A stretch of DNA of 64,000 nt from Villigracilis sp024434165 (GTDB lineage: Bacteria; Chloroflexota; Anaerolineae; Anaerolineales; Villigracilaceae). Each line of letters opens with the position of its first letter. The stretch's first letter is position 1. The notes beneath the pieces were generated by a model. That model did no database searches. It saw nothing but the letters and a program-made list of their open reading frames with translations, and had not been told where the DNA came from. The position numbers were made by a program, and so were the translations under genes. Shown in pieces: positions 7,889 through 17,300 of this stretch. The stretch is taken from the NCBI GenBank assembly GCA_030263665.1, contig SZPK01000015.1, positions 1 to 64,000 of the forward strand, in the 5' to 3' direction.

Positions 7889-9107
7889 TGGACCGCCTGC
7901 TCCTTTGCCTCAACAGGTCAATCGCACCCCACAGCGGCACAAGCAGGACAAGCGCCAGCAGCAGCAAAAACGGCAGGAGGTTTCGGAATGCGACGCCGCC
8001 CACGTTCTGTCCGAGCACGGTTTCGCGCCAGCGCTGGTCTGCCTGGCTGAGCGAAATACCAAGCGCCTGCGTGGCACCAAGTTCGGGACTGAAGCCCTCG
8101 CCGTATGCCTTAATCAACCGCTCCAGGCCGGATGTGCCGTACGAATCGCGGATGTAGGTGACGAACGATTTGGACTGGGCATACGCCAGAAACGCTGATC
8201 CTGAATCGGCGGGGAAGGAGGCGGAGAGTTCCGTGAAGGGAATCAGCGTATCGTTTTCGCTGGCAATCTCCAGCGCGTGCGCATAATCCGGGTTCGGGTA
8301 CAGTTCCACCATCGAAGCGATGCCCTCGATCAACCAGGCGGGCTGCTTGTCGTACAGGTCGCCCAGCGCACGGTACAGCATCACATGCGCCAGTTCGTGC
8401 GGAATTTTGGTTTCCATCTCGCTGAACTGACTCACGCCGGGCGGTATCGCAACCAGCACCACGCCGAGGTCTGCGTGTGCATGCCCGCCCGCCCAATTGC
8501 GTCCGCCGAGCAGCAGCGTATCCTGCAAATCGTTGACGTTCGAATAGATGTAAATCTCGATGGGTTCGCTGAGCGAGATGGGGATGAAATCCTTCATCTC
8601 AAGCAAGCCCGCGCCCGCCGCGTCCATGGCGGCGGCGGCAAAGGCGTCATCGCCCGCGTACCAGTTGATGGTCACATTCGCCTGGCTGATCTGCCGCCAA
8701 GGAAAACGGTCGTCGCGGTATTGAAACTTGATGGCGTCGCTGGTGTAGGTCTTGCCGTCGCTGAGGGTCGCCTGGAACCAGAACACGATCCAACTGAAGG
8801 GCGGAAAGGCGTTCGCCGACGCATCGTAGATGAAATTCACCAGCCCGTCTTCCGAAACGGGCAAAGGTTCCACGCGCGTGGTCGTCTCATTCACGCCGCG
8901 GAACAGCAGCGATACCTGTTGGATGGGAAGCGGCGCTTTGATCTTCGCCGTGAATGTGATGGACGTTCCAAAGTCCGCCACCGCCTGGGGCGACTCCACC
9001 ACGATTCCTTCCTGACCCAGAACTGGTTCGGTTTTCTGGAAGAGGACAGCCGCGACGAGCGCGGCGGACATCATCTTCAGCAATGTTTTACGCGTATTGG
9101 ACATCAT
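7881..9107 (-). CDS. Membrane-anchored MA-type metallopeptidase (HExxH)
   Basis: The 408-residue protein has an N-terminal signal peptide (about 1-31), an extracytoplasmic region and a gluzincin-type zinc site: HELAH at 237-241 with WLIEGIA supplying Glu261. This is the arrangement of the peptidase MA-like family. A C-terminal hydrophobic helix (about 379-402) followed by a basic tail anchors it in the membrane. Substrate is unknown. The start follows GAGGTGA, which contains the stop of the upstream permease gene, so the two are coupled. Confidence 0.85.
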   Translation of the reverse strand: MMSNTRKTLLKMMSAALVAAVLFQKTEPVLGQEGIVVESPQAVADFGTSITFTAKIKAPLPIQQVSLLFRGVNETTTRVEPLPVSEDGLVNFIYDASANAFPPFSWIVFWFQATLSDGKTYTSDAIKFQYRDDRFPWRQISQANVTINWYAGDDAFAAAAMDAAGAGLLEMKDFIPISLSEPIEIYIYSNVNDLQDTLLLGGRNWAGGHAHADLGVVLVAIPPGVSQFSEMETKIPHELAHVMLYRALGDLYDKQPAWLIEGIASMVELYPNPDYAHALEIASENDTLIPFTELSASFPADSGSAFLAYAQSKSFVTYIRDSYGTSGLERLIKAYGEGFSPELGATQALGISLSQADQRWRETVLGQNVGGVAFRNLLPFLLLLALVLLVPLWGAIDLLRQRSRRSNG

Positions 9108-9110
9108 GAT

Positions 9111-10028
9111 TCACCTCGCCAGGTATACCAACAGCGGCGTAAGAGTCAGCGGACTGAGCGCCGTGCCGAGAAATACGATTGCGGTCACCAGGGGCGGTTG
9201 AAGTTTGTATTCGGTTGCCACCACCGTCGTCGCCACTGCGGCGGGCATCGCCGCTTCGATGACGCTCCCCTGCCGCGCGTGTCCCTGCAAGCCGAACAGG
9301 CTTGCAATCAACAGTCCCACCAGCGGACCGAGCAGGAGTTTGGCGAACACACCCACTCCCAGCGCGCGGAAATTGTGCGACCATTCGATCCTGGTCAGTT
9401 CCAGCCCGAGCAAAATGATCATGGCGGGGATGGCTCCGTTCGCGGCGATCTCGATGGTGCGCGCCAGCGGCAGGGGAATGGAAACATTGAAACCCTTGAG
9501 GAGCAGGGCAAGGACGACGGCATACAAAATGGGCAGGCGGAACACTCCCAGTATAGCGGATTTCAAATCCAAATGTCCAAGCGAGGCGATGACCACGCCC
9601 ACCGTGTTGAACAGGATGGTCGTGGTGACGTAGAAGATGGACGCCGCCGCCAGCGCTTCATCCCCGAACGCAAACTTGACCAGCGGCAAGCCGTAATTGC
9701 CCGTATTCCCAAACGCGACGGTGAGGATGACCGCCAGCAGCTGCGGGCGTTCGAGCCGGAAGATTTTGCCGAGGGTGAAAGCGATCAACCCCAACACGAC
9801 GATCACGGCGGCGGTGTATTCCACAGTGGTGAGCGCCTGCTGCAAGTTCAACTGGCTGGTGACCATCAGGTTGAAAACCAGGAGCGGGCTGAACACATAA
9901 AAGACCACGCGCCCGATGGTGCGCGAGTCAACGGTGAGGACTTTTCCGAGGATGTACCCTGCCGCGGCGATGAGCAGAATGGGCAGGAGATTGTTGGCAA
10001 AGGTGGCGAGCAGTTCGGCGATGGACAT
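9111..10028 (-). CDS. AEC-family permease (auxin efflux carrier type)
   Basis: The 305-residue protein is almost entirely hydrophobic, with about ten predicted helices. It shows the two-repeat organisation of the AEC/BASS-like transporter family, including GNTGNYGLPL in the first half and AAMPAAVATTVVATEY in the second. Bacterial members move organic acids such as malate or malonate; the substrate here cannot be told. It is the first gene of the leftward operon with the metallopeptidase and acylphosphatase. The structured intergenic element at 10044-10305 lies just upstream. Confidence 0.88.
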   Translation of the reverse strand: MSIAELLATFANNLLPILLIAAAGYILGKVLTVDSRTIGRVVFYVFSPLLVFNLMVTSQLNLQQALTTVEYTAAVIVVLGLIAFTLGKIFRLERPQLLAVILTVAFGNTGNYGLPLVKFAFGDEALAAASIFYVTTTILFNTVGVVIASLGHLDLKSAILGVFRLPILYAVVLALLLKGFNVSIPLPLARTIEIAANGAIPAMIILLGLELTRIEWSHNFRALGVGVFAKLLLGPLVGLLIASLFGLQGHARQGSVIEAAMPAAVATTVVATEYKLQPPLVTAIVFLGTALSPLTLTPLLVYLAR

Positions 10029-10043
10029 GATGATGAAATTATA

Positions 10044-10305
10044 ACCCCCGCCCTCACCCTAGTCCCGCAGGGAGAGGTGTGCATGCAAAGGTTATCAGTG
10101 GCTATGGCTCAAGCCGCCGCCGTTCGCTGCGCGAAGATGCAGTTCCCATTCTGGGCATAAATCCCCGGCAGCGTTTTGCGAAGGGAAGCCTGCGCCAGGG
10201 AAAGTGCCACGAAGTGGTACGGCGCAGGGAGCAAATTACCTGACATGTTTTGCGCACACACGAGGGGACTCCCTTCCCCAGCGGGGGAAGGGCAGAGGAT
10301 GAGGA
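10044..10305. repeat. Structured intergenic element with nested hairpins
   Basis: The left edge carries CCCTCACCCTAG (10051-10062) and the right edge AGAGGATGAGG (10294-10304), roughly inverted. Inside is a perfect hairpin CCCTTCCCC (10271-10279) / GGGGAAGGG (10284-10292). A nested one pairs CCTGCGCC (10189-10196) with GGCGCAGG (10221-10228), enclosing TGCCAC/GTGGTA. No convincing gene lies here. It may be a small non-autonomous repeat, or act as the leader of the leftward AEC operon. Confidence 0.5.
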
Positions 10306-10306
10306 T

Positions 10307-11644
10307 TTACAACGTTATCAATTCCGGTTGTTTTTGCAGCGCCCCCAGCATGGACCAGGGACCCGCCCATGTGATGGTGATGGGCAGCAGTTTGCCGCGC
10401 AGGTCTTCTTCCGTCTCGACGAAGACCAGTTTATTTGTGGGGGTGCGCCCGCGCCAGCGGTTTTTGACCTTATCCTCGAACAGCACTTCGACCGTTTCAC
10501 CCAAATATTTTTTGTTGATTTCCGCAACGACCTGTTCCTGCAATTCTTCCAACATGCGGAAGCGGCGCATCTTCTCTTCTTCGGGCACGTCGTCCGCCAT
10601 GCGGCGGGAGGCGACGGTCCCCTCGCGGACGGAGTAACGGGCTAAATGGGCAACATCCAGCCTGAGGTCCGCCAAGACGCGGTAGGTTTCCATGAACTGC
10701 GCTTCGGTCTCACCGGGGAAGCCGACGATGATGTCCGTTGCGATGGAACAGCCGGGGATTCGGTCGCGGATCTTTGCGATCAGGTCGCGGTATTGCTGCT
10801 GGGTGTACCCGCGCTTCATGTTTTCGAGGACGGTGTCGTCGCCCGCCTGGATCGGCAGTTCGATGTGCGGCATGACGCGCGGAAGTTCGGCAATCGCCTG
10901 AATCAAATCGTCGTCGAAGTAGTTCGGGTGCGAGGTCAGGAAGCGGATGCGCTCGATGCCTTCCACGTCGTGGATGATGCGAAGCAGATCCGCCAGTTTG
11001 GGTCCGTCAGGGATGTCCTTGCCGTAGCGGTCCACGATTTGACCGAGCAGGGTCACTTCCTTTACGCCCTGCCTCGCCAGCGAGCGGATTTCGCTGACGA
11101 TGTCGCCGACGGGGCGCGAACGCTCCACGCCGCGCTTGTAGGGGATGATGCAAAACGTGCAGGCGTGTGAACAACCGTACACAACCGGCACATGCACGCT
11201 GACCAGTCTGCCCTGCTCGGCGGCCGGCAGTTTGAGTTCTTCGTCCATCATCAGGAAGCGGCGCGTGGTTTCGGCGTCTTCCTGCAGGCGCACTTCGCCC
11301 TGGGTGAGATGCGAGATCAACGGCGAGGGGTCGGAGGGCGGCGAGAACACGTCCACGTAGGGGAGTCTTGCCTTCAGTTTCTCCGCGCCGCGCACGCCGA
11401 CGAGACAGCCCATCAAATTGATGACGAGGTTGGGGTTTTTCTCTTTGAGCGGTTTGAACGAACTCAGGCGTCCGAACGCCTTGTCCTCGGCGGACTGGCG
11501 CACGACGCAGGTGTTCAAGACGATCACGTCCGCTTCTTCGGGTTTGTTGGTCAGGGTGTATCCGAGGTGTTCCAGCGACGAGCCGACCCGCTGCGAGTCG
11601 GCAACGTTCATTTGACAGCCCTCGGTCCAGATGTGATATTTCAT
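10307..11644 (-). CDS. miaB: tRNA-2-methylthio-N6-dimethylallyladenosine synthase MiaB
   Basis: This 445-residue protein is a complete methylthiotransferase. The N-terminal domain has Cys10, Cys46 and Cys80, the ligands of the auxiliary [4Fe-4S] cluster. The radical SAM cluster is CSHACTFC (Cys158, 162, 165), followed by RGVERSRPVGDI. A C-terminal TRAM-like RNA-binding part is present. It would methylthiolate i6A37 in tRNAs reading UNN codons. The ATG at 11644 is chosen over an in-frame GTG at 11668 because AGGAG sits five bases upstream and the family begins at this point. Confidence 0.93.
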   Translation of the reverse strand: MKYHIWTEGCQMNVADSQRVGSSLEHLGYTLTNKPEEADVIVLNTCVVRQSAEDKAFGRLSSFKPLKEKNPNLVINLMGCLVGVRGAEKLKARLPYVDVFSPPSDPSPLISHLTQGEVRLQEDAETTRRFLMMDEELKLPAAEQGRLVSVHVPVVYGCSHACTFCIIPYKRGVERSRPVGDIVSEIRSLARQGVKEVTLLGQIVDRYGKDIPDGPKLADLLRIIHDVEGIERIRFLTSHPNYFDDDLIQAIAELPRVMPHIELPIQAGDDTVLENMKRGYTQQQYRDLIAKIRDRIPGCSIATDIIVGFPGETEAQFMETYRVLADLRLDVAHLARYSVREGTVASRRMADDVPEEEKMRRFRMLEELQEQVVAEINKKYLGETVEVLFEDKVKNRWRGRTPTNKLVFVETEEDLRGKLLPITITWAGPWSMLGALQKQPELITL

Positions 11645-12034
11645 GCGTGCTCCTAAGAATGCCTTCACGGTGAGTGAAGCAGGCGCAAATTATACCAAGT
11701 TCATCTGGATTCAGTATTGGATTTTTCGCGCATGGGAATGCCTAAGAAAGTGTTTTGAAATTCGTTTATAACCACAGATGAACACAGATAAATTGGATTT
11801 AAAGCCCTTAAATTAGCGTTTCTGTCAAAAATCAACGTTCATCCGCGTTTACACTTGCACCGAACGCAAGTGCGGTGTCTGTGGTGAATTTTGATTTAGA
11901 AAACGCTCTCTAAAGGCGTATGTGAAAAGTTTTCTTCACCACAGAGGACATCGAGATCATTGAAGAAAATCTCATAACTCTCTGTGGTTTAAATTTTCTT
12001 TGCAATCTTCGCGCCCTTCGCGGTAAAAATCGTT
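11645..12034. repeat. Intergenic region with two inverted-repeat elements
   Basis: No gene is seen in this 390-base stretch. The first element runs from ACCACAGA (11771-11778) to TCTGTGGT (11878-11885), with related ACAC/GTGT extensions. The second runs from ACCACAGAG (11938-11946) to CTCTGTGGT (11980-11988), a perfect 9-bp repeat. A CTTCGCGCCCTTCGCGGT stretch follows at about 12008-12025. These resemble dispersed intergenic repeats found in many environmental bacterial genomes. The miaB promoter should also lie here but is not clear. Confidence 0.6.
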
Positions 12035-12661
12035 TTATCCCCCGATCAGTTCATCATACTTCCGCCGCACCTCGCGGATGTCGTCCCACATCTGGGCTTT
12101 GGGCGAGCCGGGTTCGCGCGATGGATTTCGCAGGAGATAGGAGGGGTGATAGATGGGCATGATCCAGCGGTCGCCGCTTTGCGTCCACTGCCCGCGCAGG
12201 GAGGTGATGCCGGTCTTGCGGAGGACGGACTGGCAGGCGACGTTGCCGGTCAGCAGGATGATGCGCGGGTCAATCAGGCGCACGATCTCGAAAACGTACG
12301 GACGGTAAAACTCGATCTCGGCGTCGGTCGGTTTACGGAAGGCTTTGCCGTCGTCACCGGGCGGGAGGCGGAAGACCGAGTTGGTGATGTACACGTCCTT
12401 TTCGGGGTCGAAGTCCGCGGCTTGCAAAATCTTATCGAGCAATTGACCGGCGCGCCCGACGAACGGCTTGCCTTTGATGTTTTCCTCGGGTCCCGGCGCT
12501 TCGCCGATGATGAGCAGTTTCGCTTGCGGGTTGCCGCGGCTGATGACGATGTTCGTCCCGGCGTTCGCGAGCGGGTCATCCTTCAAGCCGCGAATTGCAT
12601 TCAAGGCTTCCTCAAGGGTGGAGAATTGATTCGATGATTTGAACAGGTCTGCCTGGAACAT
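12035..12661 (-). CDS. Family-4-like uracil-DNA glycosylase lacking Fe-S cysteines
   Basis: The 208-residue protein has family 4/5 UDG motifs: GEAPGPEEN followed by GKPFVGRAG (uracil pocket and catalytic region) and HPSYLLRNP (the His loop). It would remove uracil from DNA. Canonical family 4 enzymes use four Cys to bind [4Fe-4S]. Here the corresponding segments read LANAGTNIV, TNSVFRLPPG and EIEFYRPYV, without Cys; the only Cys in the protein is in GNVACQS. It is either a cluster-free variant or a divergent subfamily. The closely following leftward gene is the YfcC-type carrier (ending at 12677, upstream on this strand). Confidence 0.85.
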   Translation of the reverse strand: MFQADLFKSSNQFSTLEEALNAIRGLKDDPLANAGTNIVISRGNPQAKLLIIGEAPGPEENIKGKPFVGRAGQLLDKILQAADFDPEKDVYITNSVFRLPPGDDGKAFRKPTDAEIEFYRPYVFEIVRLIDPRIILLTGNVACQSVLRKTGITSLRGQWTQSGDRWIMPIYHPSYLLRNPSREPGSPKAQMWDDIREVRRKYDELIGG

Positions 12662-12676
12662 ATTGGCTTCCTTTTC

Positions 12677-14125
12677 CTAGAACGGTCCAAAGTTGATCGC
12701 CACAGCCACGCCCAAAAAGGCGATGGTGGCAAGGACAACCCACAGCCAAAGTTTGGCGGTCCAGCGAATCCATTTGGGATAACTGACGACCGTCAAACCG
12801 AGGCTGATGAGCAAAACCGGGTTGGTGGGGTAGGCAAGGTTGGAGAAACCATCGCCGAAGATGTAGGCAAGCACGGCGGTCTGGCGCGTGACGCCGATCA
12901 GGTCGGCGAGGGGCAGCACAATCGGCATCATCAGGAAGGCTTTGGCGGACCCCGAAGCGATGAAGAATTCGATGCCAAGCGCGAGCGCGTAGACGACGAT
13001 CGCGGCGGGGAATGCCCCAAGCTGCTGGAACGGTTCCGCCGCGGCATGGAGGATGGTGTCGGTCACGCCGCCGCTGTCAATGATGTAGCGGATGCTGGCT
13101 GCCATGAGGATGAGCGGGACGGAGGGAGCGAGTCCGCCCAGACCTTCGACCAGTCCGCGCCAGACGGTCTTCGCGCCCGCGCCGGAGAGGAATCCCGCCC
13201 CCAGCCCGCCGATGAGGAAAAGAACGCCGACGATGGGCAGGGCATAATCGGAGAGGACAGGCACAAACGGACCGGCAAGCATGACGAGCAAAATGAACGC
13301 CAGGAAGACGCCGAAGAAATTCATGGCGCGGTTTTGCTTCGGGTCTTCTTCGATGAAAGAAGCATCCATGCGTTTGTATTTTTCACGCTCGGCGCCGTCT
13401 TCGCCGTGCACAAGCGAGGCTTTGGGGTCTTTGTCAATCCTGCGGGCATACGCGGAGAGAAACGCCGCAAAGATGAGATAGACGACCGCAAAGATGACGA
13501 CCCGCAGCCACGCGCCGGAGAAGAGCGGCAGCCCCGCCAGCTGCTGCGCCACGCCGAGCGTATATGGGTTGGAAATGGCGGCGGAAAATCCCATGTTGGT
13601 GGCGAGGATGGACATGCCCAAGCCCACGAGCGCATCCCAGCCGAGGGAATAGGAAAGCGCGATCATCACCGGCACGAGCAGGACGACCTCTTCGAACGTA
13701 CCGAGCGTTGCGCCGAGGAACATGAACGCAAGCGAGACCATCCACAACAGGGTGTATTTGCGGTCTCGATAGCGGCGCACGATGCGGCCAATGAAGGCGC
13801 GCAGCGTGCCGGTCTTGTCCATCACGGCGAACGCGCCGCCCGCGAAGAACAGCACCACGATGATGACGATGACGGTCAATCCGCTTTCGCTGCCGAGCAC
13901 TTCGATGGGAGCGGCGAACCAGCGCCAGACGGGATAATCCGGGCGTTCGGTGAATTGGAAGGAAGCGGGGTCAATCGTCTCGCGCCCGTCCACTTCGAGG
14001 CGGGTATAGCGCCCGGCGGGAACGACCTGGGTGAGGATTCCCGCAATCATCATCAACACGAACAAAATCGCCAGCGATTGGATGAATGCCCGCTTGCCGA
14101 TCTGCGCGCCTGCTTTTTGTTCCAT
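12677..14125 (-). CDS. YfcC/DcuC-family membrane carrier
   Basis: The 482-residue protein has about 12 hydrophobic segments and resembles the YfcC family (C4-dicarboxylate anaerobic carrier superfamily). Conserved features include the N-terminal VVPAGRY after the first helix, a LGTFEEVVLLVPV segment, GFSAAISNPYTLG and, near the end, AYIFGDGFSNLAYPTNPVLL. Family members are assigned to dicarboxylate, amino-acid or basic-amino-acid transport; the substrate here is unknown. The ATG at 14125 follows AGGAG at 14131-14135; an in-frame start 90 bases further upstream lacks a good site. Confidence 0.85.
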   Translation of the reverse strand: MEQKAGAQIGKRAFIQSLAILFVLMMIAGILTQVVPAGRYTRLEVDGRETIDPASFQFTERPDYPVWRWFAAPIEVLGSESGLTVIVIIVVLFFAGGAFAVMDKTGTLRAFIGRIVRRYRDRKYTLLWMVSLAFMFLGATLGTFEEVVLLVPVMIALSYSLGWDALVGLGMSILATNMGFSAAISNPYTLGVAQQLAGLPLFSGAWLRVVIFAVVYLIFAAFLSAYARRIDKDPKASLVHGEDGAEREKYKRMDASFIEEDPKQNRAMNFFGVFLAFILLVMLAGPFVPVLSDYALPIVGVLFLIGGLGAGFLSGAGAKTVWRGLVEGLGGLAPSVPLILMAASIRYIIDSGGVTDTILHAAAEPFQQLGAFPAAIVVYALALGIEFFIASGSAKAFLMMPIVLPLADLIGVTRQTAVLAYIFGDGFSNLAYPTNPVLLISLGLTVVSYPKWIRWTAKLWLWVVLATIAFLGVAVAINFGPF

Positions 14126-14324
14126 GAGCGGCTCCTGGATGGGATGTTGAAATGAAATGTACCACAACTTGCCGGAGGGAAAATGCCTGCGTTCGACACG
14201 AGTGCAGCGCAGCATGAATCCTCTGCGAGGACAAGTTGTCGCGGTACTGAAACAGCGGCTTTCGCATGTTGGATTAATTTGTTAATCTGCAATATCTTGC
14301 GTTTTGCTCGCACAACATCAATTC

Positions 14325-17300
14325 TTAACCCTCCAATTTATCGAACAGGCTGACCAGTTTCTGGGGTTTGGCGCGCTCGCTCTGGGCGATCTGGGCGTAG
14401 GTCTCCCTCAGGCGCTGGCTCAGCGATTTTAGCAGAGACAATCCCAGGTCCGGTCTGCGGCGTACGAGGGCGAACAATGTGGACTGGCGAATCAGCAAAA
14501 TGTCCACGGGTTCGATGGTCACAATATCCGCCTGATGCGGAGCGCCGTCGAACAGCGAGGTTTCGGCAAAGTAGTTCCTGGCTCCCAGCGTTGCCAGCCG
14601 CACAATGGAACCGGCGCGCCCCTGCTGCTGCTGGACGGACACGCGCCCTTTGACGATGAGGTACAGCGTTTTGGTGGTATCGCCCTGCGAGAAGATTTTA
14701 TGTTCAGCCGGGTAACTGATCTCCTCGCTGATGCCTGCCAGGATGGAGATTTCGCGGAAGGGCAGTTCGCTGAAGAAGGGCACTTCCTTGAGGAAGATGA
14801 CTTTTTCGATCAGGGTAAGGGGTTGTTCGGCAGACATGGGAGAATCCTTTGCGCTTGAGTTCAGTTCGCTCCATGCGCGTTCCGCGGTTTCGTGTACGTT
14901 GGCGCGGGAATCGCTTTGCAGGGTGGCGTCCAAAGCCGCGCGGATGGTTTCGGTTGGAATGGACATTTCGGCTTCGACCCGCCCAAGGCGATGGGCTTCG
15001 GTAAGGAGGTGAATCGCGGCGGCGGTCAGCCAGCCGTCGTTGTAGAATTTTTGCGCACGCCGGGGAATTGCCGCAGCGGCATTTTCGGAGTCCAACTGCG
15101 GCCACGCTGCCCGCAACGCCTGGGCGGGTGCGGGCTGGCTCAAGCCCAGTTCCTGTGCTGCAACGGCGATGATCGTTTCATCGGGCGAGCCATCCAGCAA
15201 ATGCTGGAGTTGGCGCGCCTCCGCAGGCGAGAGATTCGCCTCCAGCGCTTCCGCCGCATTCGCCCGTTCCGCCGCATCGCCGGACAGGAGAGCGCGTTTC
15301 ACTGCCTGAATTTCCTCCTCGCTGGTAGAGGCGCTCAACAACCAGAGAAGGCAGTCCACAATGCGGAGCGAATCCTCCCGCAGGGCATGTGCCATAAGCA
15401 GTGTGCCGGGACGCGCGCCGGATTGTTTCAACGCCAGCGCCTGCAAGGTGAGCCAGTAGGCGTCTCGAATCAGAGAATCTGCCATGCGCCCCAATGCCGC
15501 GCTCACCCCTCTCTGACCGGCGCGCCGAAGCAGGTAAATGGCGCTTTCCGCGCGGTTGATTTCTTCGTCGTCGAGGCAATCCCACAAGGCGCGAAGCGTC
15601 CCCCGGTCGAAATGAATATTCAAGGCGCACGCCGCCCGGCGAATTTCCAGAGCGGGGTCGTTCAACGCCTTCCACAAAACAGGCTTGAGCGGCATGTCCC
15701 CGGCATCGTCCGCCAGTTCTTCGATCACTGCCAGGCGGATGCTCTCTTCGGGGTCGTCGAGGAGGCGCATCAGGAACTGCACCGACCAGTGTTTTTCATC
15801 CCAATGTGCGAGCCGGCTCTCGCGCACCAGCGCCGGAATCGCCTGATGGCGGATAAACGGATCGGAGTGGCTGACCAGCCTGCCGGTCAGGTCTTTAAAG
15901 CGGTTGGGCTGGGTGTTGCTGAGCTGTTGGAGTTCCAAAGAATTTGCGGGGTGCAGTCTGGCGATCAATCCCTGCCGTTCGGCTTCTGCCAGCACGACCA
16001 GCGCGGCTTCCAGCACGGGAGCGCTGTTCTCGCTGCCGGCGGGACGATCCAGGTCTGCGGCGGCAAGCCAGCCATCCAGCAGGTCGCGCGCTTTTGATTT
16101 TTGACCGGGCGACCCGCCTCGCATCAACAGGACGACGAGCCGCGCCTGCTCGTCGAGCGGGAGGTCGTCGAGGCGGTGGAACAAACTGTTCAGGATGGAA
16201 TCTTCGGGGATGACGGCGCTGCGACCGACCGAATCGCGGTTGAGATAATTGAGCAATGCAGCGGCGGCGGATTCCCGCACCATTGGTTCGGGGTCTTCCA
16301 AACCGCGCTGGCACAGGCGGATGAAATCCACGCGGGCAACGCCTGCCTGAGCCAGAAATTCGATGGTGCCCTTGCGGAAGACCGCGCCTCGTCGCTTCGC
16401 CAGATCCAGCATCAACGGCAGGGCGGCATCGGCATCCATGTCGTACAGCATCTGGCTAATGAACAGGGCTTGCCGGTCTGCGCCGGGCTCGGCGGGCAGG
16501 CTCTCCAGTTTTTGACGAAGCCATTTTACCGTTGCGGGGTCGGTCGGCACCGCTTCGGAGGCATCCTGCTGGAACAGGGCGAGTTCATCGCCTCCGAGCA
16601 GGCTGGTGAGCGCTTTTGCGTATTCGCGCCGCACGGTGAACATCACCAGCACGTACAGGATGGCTGTGCCCAGCCCGATGCCGACGATCATGGGCATGGA
16701 AAAGGCTTGCATTTTGACCGCCAGGATGATCAAACCGGCGGATAACGTCCCTGCCGGGACGATGACCCCGTTTACGAATCCGCGCGCGCGCGCCTTGTTA
16801 TTGACCGGGATGCTGTTGTAAAGCATCGCATCCAGCGGGTTGCGGAAGGTCTGCTTGAGCATGTTCGTATCCAGCCGGGCGAAAATTCCCGATGCCATGC
16901 CCGGCGCGGCGTTGATCGCCGCCACCGAACCCAGCGTCAGAAACGGGAACAGGAGATTCATGGTTCCCACGCCCAGCCAGTTGACCAGGCGGCTGAGCAG
17001 CAGGGACTGAATGAGCAGCCCGCCCATGTTGGAGACGCCGCCCAGCAAACCGTAAAATGCAAACAAGCCGTCCGGGTCGTTGGCGTATTCGCCGGCAAAC
17101 ACGCGGCTCGATTGAAAAATGAGGAGGTTCATCAGCACCACCATGGCAAAGGTGGCGATGGCGAGCGCGCGCATCAAACCGGACCTGCGGACGAATTCGA
17201 AGCCTTCGCGCAGGTTTTGCAGGCCGCCTTTTTCGGTCTTCTTTCTGGAGTATGCCTGCTGGCGGCGGCGCTCGATCTGTTCCAGGTCGCCGCGCAGACG

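Noticed and set aside
8277..10160. A 627-codon open frame on the plus strand
   Set aside because: It lies opposite the metallopeptidase and AEC permease genes, both with clear family motifs. Its protein is rich in Arg, His and Gln without any recognisable domain, as expected for the antisense of GC-rich genes.
11645..12034. CRISPR-like array
   Set aside because: The repeats are inverted pairs and not regularly spaced direct repeats, and no cas genes are near.
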